Assembly: GCF_008831285.2 (NCBI RefSeq)
Contig: NC_045140.1
Coordinates: 24,012,131-24,076,130, forward strand
Length of the DNA stretch: 64,000 nt
Source: Nymphaea colorata
Taxonomy: Eukaryota; Streptophyta; Magnoliopsida; Nymphaeales; Nymphaeaceae
Direction of reading: 5' to 3'
Position 1 is the first letter of the stretch. Each line of letters starts with the position of its first letter. A program made the translations under genes and the position numbers. Under the pieces are notes generated by a model, which was given only the letters and a program-made list of their open reading frames with translations, was not told where the DNA came from and made no database searches. Positions 59,301 through 64,000 of the stretch are shown here, piece by piece.

Positions 59301-60970
59301 AGTGGTTGTTGAATGCAGATAGCTACAAAATTACAATTTCCCTGCCCTTGAAGGATGCACTAATATGGCAAATGATAATTCATTTTAACAACACCAACAA
59401 CTTACAGTTTGTACTTTCAATTACTCTAGCAACATGATACTTGAATTATCTAACATCCCCTCCCTTAATCTCCCTCCCAAAGAAAAGAGCCCAGCAACAA
59501 ATAAACGTTATGAAATGGTGTATATTTTTATTGTTTATCACAAGGAAAGAACAAGCAAACACCAACAGAATGTTGTCACAGCCACTATAATATATTAGAT
59601 TTCCAAGTGCAATTCTATCATTTTGCCTATTTAGAAGACAAGGCCTGACTTTCAAGTTGACCAATCAGGATCAACCAGTTTCGTAATTAAATATTTGTAA
59701 ATTTGATATGCATGTGAGAGATCTTTATATAAAAATTCTATTGAAATCTTGTTGTACTCACTAATGTGCATATAAACATGCATGAAATAATACTACAATG
59801 TAATTAAAATTTGCATATTTTCCACATGGACCTGTCAATTGAAATCTTAAAACTATTAAAGTCATATTAGAACTTATTTTCATAAACTTCATAGATGCAC
59901 TGATGTCTAATGTTGCCTTTAAGTGTTATTTCATGACATCATGCCCTTCAAGTGTAACACACAAGTGAATAAATGACTTACGAGCACGCGGCAGAATTGT
60001 CATGACCCTTAAGGGACATGTGCCTATCCAAAGTGAGCTGCGGAATATCTCTTTGTTAAACTAGGAAGTAAATCACCGAGTTTAAAGAAAACATACAAGA
60101 ATTATATGACTATCCAGGATTATGATCTATATAAATCTAGAAAACAGGTCATGGATACAAAGGAAACAATCTGCGTAAAGAGAAATGAAAAAACAATAGC
60201 TCATTTTGAAATCCATCCCTTTTGAATCTGCAGCGAATTAAAGAGAAAAAAAGGAGAGGAAGGGGAGAGACGAGGAACAAATTACATACCTTAGGTAAGT
60301 ATGGAACACATCCAAGTCCCATTGACTATCAAGATGAAAAAAAAAAAAAAAAAAAGCAACAAGGGGCAAGATAAGTGATAAAAAAAAATTGATAGAGAAA
60401 AACTCAACTTGCAAAACTGGATGATCACACTATAAGAATGGTACCTTAAATATGAACATAAGAGAGCCCACCACCTTCTGGTGATAACTTGACAGTGAAG
60501 GATCTCGAAGTATCTTCATCAGGGAAACAATAGCAACCTGTCCAGTACGAGTTCACAACTCTTTTCATGAGTCCCAGAAAAGAAGCTAATACAAAGAAGA
60601 TTTTCCAATTATACCGTTGAGTAATAATCCTCAGAAGTAGCAAATGATGGCCACAGATCCATGGGCAGGTTCTCCATAGATTGCATGTGTTGACCACTAT
60701 CAATAGATGTGTGTGTAACTTCTCCATGTGACCCAGGCAGTGACAGTTGATTGCGCTTATGTGCATGAGGATCCAATGCACCCATAATACCCAATACCTA
60801 GCATATGCAAACAACAGTTATCTATCCATGCAAGTGCAATACCTTCACATGTATAAAGCATACACACCTTCAACACTTCTTTTCTAGTTGGCCAATCCAA
60901 CTCACCATTTAACAGCTTCAAAAGCAACCCTAATAGTAGAGGGTATTCATTATATGGAGTGATGACACAC
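32272..60970 (-). CDS. TOR: Serine/threonine-protein kinase TOR (5' end outside window)
   Basis: PI3K-related kinase at the core of TORC1, which couples nutrients, energy and auxin to growth. The 42 exons visible, in order, are: 60970-60868, 60797-60615, 60537-60445, 60325-60290, 58197-58099, 57993-57895, 57769-57607, 57506-57382, 57238-57186, 56446-56323, 55962-55777, 46471-46319, 46222-46070, 45974-45903, 45790-45656, 45553-45492, 45232-45135, 44829-44720, 44628-44455, 44346-44281, 44042-43974, 43470-43360, 42269-42129, 42036-41908, 41827-41680, 41580-41366, 41015-40809, 38766-38653, 38539-38348, 37486-37406, 37280-37206, 37127-37061, 36981-36821, 36685-36512, 36427-36299, 36166-36083, 35993-35932, 33389-33317, 33198-33064, 32973-32797, 32707-32436, 32290-32272. 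They sum to 5122 nt: one base of a split codon, 1706 codons and TGA. All phases agree without a stop. Plant TOR is about 2470 aa, so roughly 760 N-terminal residues (early HEAT repeats) lie beyond 64000. The introns hold several mobile elements, and one intron is GC-AG. Confidence 0.97.
33390..35931 (-). other. TOR intron splitting the catalytic loop from the DFG motif (2.5 kb)
   Basis: GT-AG intron. AT-rich, with a (TA)n tract at about 34000-34046. No complete mobile element recognised. Confidence 0.85.
34000..34046. repeat. (TA)n microsatellite with TAAA units
   Basis: About fourteen TA units following AAATAAATAAAT, inside a TOR intron. Confidence 0.95.
37513..37597. repeat. Short tandem duplication in a TOR intron
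   Basis: AGCAACTCAAGAA followed by an ACAAGAAATATAGTAAA-like stretch occurs twice in tandem (unit about 48 bases) with a few differences. Confidence 0.7.
37681..37744. repeat. Compound (TG)n(GA)n microsatellite
   Basis: About fifteen TG units run directly into about fourteen GA units, in a TOR intron. Likely polymorphic in length. Confidence 0.97.
39144..39207 (-). pseudogene. Plastid-type tRNA-Asp(GUC) relic in a TOR intron
   Basis: On the minus strand TAGTTGGTCAGAGCACC, then CGCCCTGTCAAGGCGG with a GTC anticodon between paired stem arms, then AGCTGCGGGTTTGAGCCC. These match, from memory, the D-arm, anticodon arm and T-arm of plastid trnD-GUC. The D-loop has lost about five bases, the T-loop carries C-to-T changes, and the 5' and 3' acceptor halves no longer pair. 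It is a decayed nuclear insertion of organelle DNA, or less likely a tRNA-derived SINE head. Confidence 0.65.
40216..40536 (+). mobile_element. Possible relic of a non-LTR (LINE) reverse transcriptase tail
   Basis: An open frame contains [18 protein letters not shown] and later [10 protein letters not shown]. This loosely follows the LINE tail pattern RWFGHV...R...GRPKxxW seen in many plant elements. It lies in a TOR intron on the opposite strand. Similarity is weak. Confidence 0.25.
41828..41907 (-). other. GC-AG intron of TOR
   Basis: The exon ending at 41908 reads CTGCAG, immediately followed by GCATGC. No GT lies nearby that would keep the frame. The acceptor TGCTAG precedes the next exon at 41827. 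Both neighbouring exons are in phase and family-matching. GC-AG introns are a known minority class spliced by U2 snRNPs. Confidence 0.88.
42755..42762. repeat. Target-site duplication of the hAT-like MITE, left copy
   Basis: TCCAGGAG, identical to 43148-43155. Confidence 0.9.
42763..43147. mobile_element. hAT-like MITE (385 bp) with perfect 13-bp inverted ends
   Basis: Ends CTATGTCACACGG and CCGTGTGACATAG are perfect inverted repeats. They are flanked by the 8-bp direct repeat TCCAGGAG (42755-42762 and 43148-43155). An 8-bp target duplication is the hAT superfamily hallmark. Both subterminal zones are GC-rich with repeated GATACGGGTG or ACACGG words; the centre is AT-rich and non-coding, so the element must have been mobilised by another element's transposase. 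It sits in a TOR intron. Confidence 0.9.
43148..43155. repeat. Target-site duplication of the hAT-like MITE, right copy
   Basis: TCCAGGAG, identical to 42755-42762. Confidence 0.9.
47076..47080. repeat. Target-site duplication of copia 2, left copy
   Basis: TTATC, matching 52457-52461. Confidence 0.9.
47081..47329 (-). repeat. 3' LTR of copia 2 (249 bp)
   Basis: On the minus strand begins TGTTGATAG and ends CTCTACA. No difference from 52208-52456 was found by eye. The polyprotein stop TGA (47326-47324) lies inside its first six bases. Confidence 0.96.
47324..49729 (-). CDS. Copia 2 integrase C-terminus, reverse transcriptase and RNase H
   Basis: Open from the frame break to a TGA inside the 3' LTR. 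It has the end of the integrase ([18 protein letters not shown]), the FGCVCFIHD copia motif, the reverse transcriptase with [18 protein letters not shown] and catalytic YVDDMIVTG, then RNase H with [30 protein letters not shown] and [14 protein letters not shown]. No internal stop. The catalytic residues appear intact. It lacks its own ATG at a sensible place, as expected for the downstream part of a single polyprotein. Confidence 0.93.
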   Translation of the reverse strand, partial: PQNGVAERKNRQLLNVTRTLLFQRNLPKHYWGDAVFTSAYLINRMPSRVLNGRTPHSLLPGSRPPFPLPPCVFGCVCFIHDHSPNVKKLDPRSIKGVFVGYSPTQKGYKCIDPITGRAYVTRDVTFLEHASYFGANPLQGEQSVGREEYSQRQELQFIDFLDYKKTESLNTVDVPEKEERGDNSIEKEGPQLFGQFYSRRGTRTEVMTCDARSTSNPNATPSLDEPSPTEETVETHDEVEKKNDDLPIALRKGVRSCTQHPIGNFVSYSRLGKDYKCFVSTLSLAVIPRTVAEAQSDSKWADAMKEEIDALRRNLTWEVVKIPEAAHLVGSKWVYTIKYKPDGSVERYKARLVAKGFSQKYGIDYLETFAPVAKMKTVRVVISLAVMKEWKMYQLDVKNAFLNGDLEEEVYMHMPPGYEKPEMCCKLKKALYGLKQSPRAWFERLRRVMIRHGYKQGNGDHTLFVKKKESKVTLLLVYVDDMIVTGDDEEEIIKLKGLLATEFDLKDLGKLRYFLGMEVARSSTGLVLNQRKYTLDLLEETGKLGCRPTPTPFDTGHKLSLRDGEPLCEEDKGRYQRLVGKLIYLTLTRPDITFAVNVLSQFMHAPTDAHLKAVDRVLCYLKKNPGKGLLYVKQETVEIEGYSDADWAGCGDTRRSTTGYCVYLGGNLVVWRSKRQDVCSRSSAEAEYRAVAMGVSELLWLKILLTDIGIEIEGPMKMYCDNKSAINLANNPVLHDRTKHVEIDRHFIRERIDAKELILPYMKSEDQTADVLTKALPSASFERNVSKLGMFDMYAQLEGEC
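47330..47340 (-). promoter_or_regulatory. Polypurine tract of copia 2
   Basis: TTGAGGGGGAG on the minus strand, directly before the 3' LTR; it primes plus-strand DNA synthesis. Confidence 0.85.
49714..51648 (-). CDS. Copia 2 gag-protease-integrase part of the polyprotein
   Basis: Starts at the ATG at 51648 ([13 protein letters not shown]); a longer in-frame extension has no ATG. It holds the gag region, a CCHC knuckle [14 protein letters not shown], the protease motif [14 protein letters not shown], the pre-integrase [10 protein letters not shown] with CDVCQFAKH, and the integrase core with [21 protein letters not shown] and FRSDNAREY. The frame then goes off register at the G run 49728-49733 and stops a few codons later at 49714-49716. 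That is a one-base frame break, or a homopolymer error in the assembly. Confidence 0.93.
   Translation of the reverse strand: MAASSSSTVNTNPTEIGAFRTENVPMQVITLRLTKDNYFSWSPAMTMGIAGRGRMAYIDGSNPEPARTSDVWHTWFLEDNQVKTWIVNSVSADIQPLILRKKTARDMWVVLEQMYGQKKTAIRTYQVMKTVYGIRQGTSSVAEYYGALKAKWEELDYHSDIPWHCPHDQALYVAHEWENRVFLFLAGLNDEFEGVRSQILNSGEVSSIEDVYSCVEAEEQRRLVTKEGKRELVPYNERSALVSRGPGGPSRSLRRCTHCKKTGHTVDYCWDLHPEKKGNRGRSLTGRTPVSEVQASSGEKVSISADQLRELRAYLGRLDVNKTETSEGTTANHALAAIGNQGNNSVGEWIVDSGATHHMTGNPKLFHEYKLSSGRERVSLADGSSTCVAGEGTLSLLDKFHVQGALHVPQFPLNLLSVSRLTKELNCELIFSADRCVLQDLVTGKRIGIGLASDGLYRLPIRVATALLTAIRKTDKRREDCLQSFMYWHERFGHLPFGILKHLFPDLCSSFDVSSISCDVCQFAKHVRASYPLSSSCANEAFSLIHSDVWGPSGIHTRQGFQYFITFIDDFSRATFIYLLKDRSEVPRIIETFILLVHTQYGANVKTFRSDNAREYMCRPVEEFLRQRGIVHETSCSYTPLKMG
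51735..52085 (-). repeat. GC-rich repeat array in the copia 2 leader
   Basis: Between the primer site and gag, words such as GCGCTGGGCGG (plus strand) recur at least seven times at about 40-50 base spacing. An apparent tandem unit occurs at 51881-51967 (GGCAGGCCGACGCTGGGCGG begins both copies, about 46 bases apart). Composition differs sharply from the AT-rich host intron. Confidence 0.8.
52195..52207 (-). promoter_or_regulatory. tRNA-Met primer binding site of copia 2
   Basis: TGGTATCAGAGCC on the minus strand with no gap to the 5' LTR; the classical initiator-tRNA-Met complement. Confidence 0.92.
52208..52456 (-). repeat. 5' LTR of copia 2 (249 bp)
   Basis: Copy of 47081-47329. It holds the element promoter; the short LTR is typical of copia. 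The primer binding site follows directly. Confidence 0.96.
52457..52461. repeat. Target-site duplication of copia 2, right copy
   Basis: TTATC, matching 47076-47080. Confidence 0.9.
53299..53414. repeat. (CATA)n/(TATG)n inverted microsatellite with CA tail
   Basis: CATACATACATA units run into TATATATA, then TATGTATGTATG, then (CA)n. The CATA and TATG halves are mutually complementary, so the tract can form a long hairpin. Confidence 0.93.
54055..54200. mobile_element. Small MITE with AGTGGCGGAG ends (146 bp)
   Basis: AGTGGCGGAG at 54055-54064 and its exact inverse CTCCGCCACT at 54191-54200 bracket a non-coding AT-rich centre. The terminal word GTGGCGGAGCC is a frequent plant MITE end. No clean target duplication was seen, so the exact borders and superfamily are open. 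Confidence 0.6.
57282..57368. repeat. Tandem duplication of about 46 bp in a TOR intron
   Basis: GACATTATGCACAAAAA...GCCAGGTCAGACAAT-type units at 57282-57327 and 57328-57368 with about three differences, ending next to the 57382 exon edge. Confidence 0.8.
58198..60289 (-). other. TOR intron (2.1 kb)
   Basis: GT-AG intron between two HEAT-encoding exons. AT-rich, no recognised element. Confidence 0.85.
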
Positions 60971-61414
60971 CTATGGGCACAATTGTATAGAACATTAGTT
61001 CCCAACAAACAATTGAAAGTTGAAATAGATTTGGTCCAAAATGATTTCAAACATAAAAAAAATGGGAAATAGAAAGTCCATCATAAAAAAGTCATAAGTA
61101 AAATTGACCAAGTGCCTCTCACCTAACAAGAAGATACAAGGATAAACCCCAGAAGGTAATCAAATGGATTTATTTTGTGCAAGCAACAAAGAGAAATATG
61201 ACTATCTTTACTAAAGTATCAAGAACTCTTGATGACATCATCCCAAGGGTGTGTCATAACATTATCTAATTATTAAATAAAAAATTCTGAAACTAAATAG
61301 ATGCACTTGATAGCTTATTCTCTTGTACTCCACTATATGTTATTTTTCTCTGAATATAGATTCCTTTATCAATTTAGTATCACATCTTAGTGATTCTTGT
61401 CATGATATATATGA
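60971..61414 (-). other. TOR intron sequence upstream of the first visible exon
   Basis: The exon at 60970 begins with one base that completes a split codon after a CATAG acceptor, so an upstream exon must exist. None is recognisable up to 64000. Confidence 0.8.
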
Positions 61415-61793
61415 TGTAGAGCCAGAAGCAGATAGATCCAAATCCAACTTATTTTGGATTATAATGAGATTTAATAGTTCATTTAGAATTCTAAGTTATG
61501 TTTCGGATTTGTATGGTTATTTCATTTTATTTGGACCTTAATCTTGGTAGATCCCTATCTGTGTAATTGGATCCAGATCCATAATCCATCACATACTCTA
61601 TATAAAGGGACGTTGGTTCATTATGTAAAACAGTTGAAAGTTGAAACGAAATTCAAGCTTTGTTAGTTTTATTTTGTTCTTCTTGTTCGTTTAGTCAGTT
61701 GCTTGAGTTTTAGTTAGTTTTAAGCTTAGTTCTAGCTTAGTTGTAAGTGCGGACAGGATAAGACTCGTTAATCTTAATCTCTCTTGCATTAAT
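61415..61793 (+). repeat. 5' LTR of the non-autonomous element
   Basis: Matches 63206-63572 along its length with frequent substitutions and small indels. The right edge is set by the TGG-type primer site. Confidence 0.75.
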
Positions 61794-63205
61794 TGGCAAA
61801 GAGCGGGGTTTTCGGACATCGAAGTTCCACCATTAATCAAAAACCAAGTGCAGCAAACCTTGCAGACCTTAGCAAGACATGAATCTGATTTATCTCATAT
61901 CACACAAGGATTTGCTACTACAGCAAAAAGGTTGAATGAAATAGAAACTTCTATCGCATAGAGGATGGATGACTTCATCTGCTCAATTCTGTAGAATGCT
62001 CAGATTTTTTGGGCGCTTGTTGTTGTGGCCTGTGGTCATCCAACCATCGGCGCATCAAACACTGAAGTTGGAGGGGCGAGCATCAATCGAGTTCCCTCGC
62101 GAGAAGCACAGATGGCTGGGGGATCGTGGAGCCGTGAAGTTGATGTCGCGTCGAAAGAAATTGTTGTCGGAGTTCTTTTGTTGTCGTCTGGATGGGAACA
62201 TGAATAGACCGTTGCTTCTGCCCGTGAATAGCAAGGGAGTGGTGTCAAAGGTGTTCGATCGGAGGATCAATGGAGGCCGACCACCGTTGGGGAAGATGGA
62301 ACCAGGGAAGCCGCTGAATAGAGACATGCCATCTTGTTGTTGTCTTCATCCCATGTGTCGCCTGCACTGAGACCCGTCGTCGCTGTAGGTAGTCGCTGGG
62401 AGGAATAGGGGACATTGCCAACCCCGTCTCCGACCGAAGGAGGAGCCAGACTAGCAACTGGAACCAGTGGAGCCTGCCCCTCGCTCTGTGTTGCGCCCAT
62501 TGGGGGTTGACAGCGATGGGAGGCATCGTCGGCATTGGGCTTTCCCGTTGCTGTGTGTAGCAACTAGAGATACCGCAGACGACAAAAGCCCTGTCACCGC
62601 CCGAAGAAAGAGTTGGAAACGCCACCTACAAAAACAAATCAATCGGTGTTCCACCCATGGGAAGAAAACTCAGGCTGCGGGTTTCACCGCTCGACCAGCT
62701 CCCGCTTGTGGGTTTATTGCCCACTGGCGAGCACCGGGAGAGGGACGACTCCTCCACCGAAATCGTGGGTAGCGACCGTGGGTGCCCCCTCCTCTCCTAC
62801 CGGTTTTTGTCAGGCCCGACGGATCGAGACAGTCCCTTACAGGATTGGCTCAAACCAGGTAGGGTTTTGGACCCGATTGGGGCCCGTACAGCCTGATTTT
62901 TAGGTTTAAGAATTTGAATCCAGGTCCAAACCAGATTTTTCCCTTCATTAAGGTTGGACATCGTTTGGGGATCCCCTAGACCTGATCTAAGCGCACATTC
63001 CTCATCCAAAACCTCCTTCGAAGCCGCCACCTTGACCGCCAGCAGGAAGATGGAAGGCAGTCCACCATCCTAGCGTATGCAATGAAAGCATGGTGGGCCC
63101 CTTTTCTTCAACAGATCTAAATCTTTTGAGATGGAGAATTATTTTGGTAATATGAAGGATTTAAAATTCATCGAGGACGACTCTTCTCCAACCCAAGGAG
63201 ACTGC

Positions 63206-63572
63206 TGTAGAGCCAAAAGTAGATAGATCCAAATCCAACTTATTTTGGATTATAATGAGGTTTAATACTTCGTTTAAAATTCTAAGTCATGTTTTGGATT
63301 TTGTTTGGTTATTTAGTTTTATTTGGACCTTAGTCCTGATAGATACATATTTGTGTAATTGGATCCAGATCTGTAATCCATCCCTAATACAAAGGGACGT
63401 GGATGCATTTGGTAAAACAGTTGAAAGTTGAAAGGAAATGAAATTCAAGTTTTGTTAGCTTTCTTTTGTTCTTCTTGTTCATTTAGTCATTTGCTTGAGT
63501 TTTAGTTAGTTTTAGCTTAGTTGTGAGTGTGGATGGGTTAAGACTAATTATCTTAATCCATCTTAAATTAAT
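63206..63572 (+). repeat. 3' LTR of the non-autonomous element
   Basis: Matches 61415-61793. A purine-rich AAGGAGA precedes its TG start by a few bases. Confidence 0.72.
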
Positions 63573-63777
63573 ATACATACCTTATCCTTTGCAGTTTGAT
63601 GGTCGACCGATTGACACACTTTGTTATATGTCCGCATTTGAACCTTTTAGGAGAAAGGATTTTCTAATGTGCTGGTTAACGCCGCCAATTTATCTGAAAC
63701 TTTGAGAGTTTGAGTTCTAATGAATCCAAAATTATGATGTTTTCTTTTCTTATTATTCATAAAAAATTGCTGAATAG

Positions 63778-64000
63778 CTATGCAACACGGGTACTCCACT
63801 TAAGGAGGAGTACCTGCACGGTACCGGTACGACACCGGTATCGGTGCGGGTGCGGCGTTGGCCGCATCGGATACGGTCAACGTACCCAGGGTCATTTTTG
63901 ACCATTTTCATACTCGGTCAACTTTGACCGAGTCCAAAATTGTCCGGTTTTGAATTTTAACGTTTTCTTTAACAATTTTCACATTAAAATTATCGAAACC
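63778..64000. mobile_element. Probable second hAT-like MITE, cut by the window edge
   Basis: Starts CTATGCAACACGGGT, close to the CTATGTCACACGGGT end of the 42763 element. GC-rich repeated words follow (GGTACCGGTACG, GGTATCGGTGCGGGTGCGG, GGATACGG), then AT-rich sequence, as in that element. The other end and the target duplication lie outside. Confidence 0.5.

Larger units (their letters stand above)
46070..60970 (-). other. TOR: TOR exons for the later HEAT-repeat region
   Basis: The first 13 visible exons encode about 523 residues of helical HEAT repeats, the scaffold that binds RAPTOR and LST8. Recognisable family blocks are [79 protein letters not shown] and [19 protein letters not shown]. 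The 55777-55962 exon carries a segment between the HEAT blocks (about 62 residues) that differs most from what I remember of other plants. Confidence 0.9.
61415..63572 (+). mobile_element. Non-autonomous LTR element (LARD/TRIM-like) in the TOR 5' intron
   Basis: Two direct repeats, 61415-61793 and 63206-63572, both start TGTAGAGCCA and share long similar stretches (TCCAAATCCAACTTATTTTG, AACAGTTGAAAGTTGAAA). TATATAAAGGGA at about 61599 in the first is a likely LTR promoter on the plus strand. A TGG-initiated primer-site-like TGGCAAAGAGCGGGG begins at 61794. The 1.4-kb interior has a short coiled-coil-like frame near 61850-61960 that hits stops and no protease, integrase or reverse transcriptase. 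LTR divergence is visible, so the insertion is old. No target duplication was found. Confidence 0.75.

Noticed and set aside
32272-60970. Possibility that the TOR locus is a pseudogene because of its insertions
   Set aside because: All 42 visible exons are in phase, without stops, with catalytic and FATC residues intact; insertions are confined to introns.
61969-63030. Overlapping 60-130 codon frames on both strands
   Set aside because: They lie inside the interior of the non-autonomous LTR element, lack known domains, and GC-rich composition alone keeps them open.
1-64000. CRISPR arrays, bacterial operons, rRNA genes
   Set aside because: No regularly spaced repeats with unique spacers, no ribosome-binding-site-led gene strings and no rRNA signatures were seen; the window is plant nuclear DNA.

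Overview
The window is nuclear DNA of a flowering plant. It is AT-rich, has long introns and many LTR retrotransposon and MITE remnants, and carries plant-type orthologues of TOR kinase, cytochrome c oxidase subunit 6a and a DUF1005 protein. The lineage within angiosperms cannot be fixed from the sequence. No bacterial, CRISPR or phage content was seen, and I found no clearly new biological system. The main yield is hand-built gene models and a dated-looking set of transposon insertions.

Layout. 1368-2912 (+) is a single-exon gene for an acidic, repeat-bearing, single-pass membrane protein of unknown function. 5128-9064 (-) is a four-exon COX6A gene whose exons are all short and spread over 3.9 kb. 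10746-12380 (-) is a two-exon DUF1005-family gene. 13-21 kb is almost empty. At 21162-21470 (+) lie the first two exons of a prolyl 4-hydroxylase-like gene with no catalytic part, followed by GAGCTC-rich and copia-derived repeats. 26868-31203 (+) is a dead Ty1/copia element with several stops and frame breaks.

The right half, 32272 to at least 60970 (-), is the TOR kinase gene. I placed 42 exons by splice sites, phase and protein similarity. They give a continuous frame of 1706 codons plus stop, covering the later HEAT repeats, FAT, FRB, kinase and FATC. The 5' exons lie beyond the window. TOR introns hold most of the mobile DNA: a 5376-bp, very young copia element with identical 249-bp LTRs and a TTATC target duplication (47081-52456), a 385-bp hAT-like MITE with an 8-bp target duplication (42763-43147), a second small MITE (54055-54200), a plastid-type tRNA-Asp relic (about 39144-39207), and upstream of the first visible exon a non-autonomous LTR element (61415-63572).

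The genes are not an operon and need not act together. COX6A is a mitochondrial respiratory subunit and TOR is the central growth kinase. The notable theme is TOR tolerating about 9 kb of insertions and length growth in one intron, with one intron using a GC-AG splice pair.
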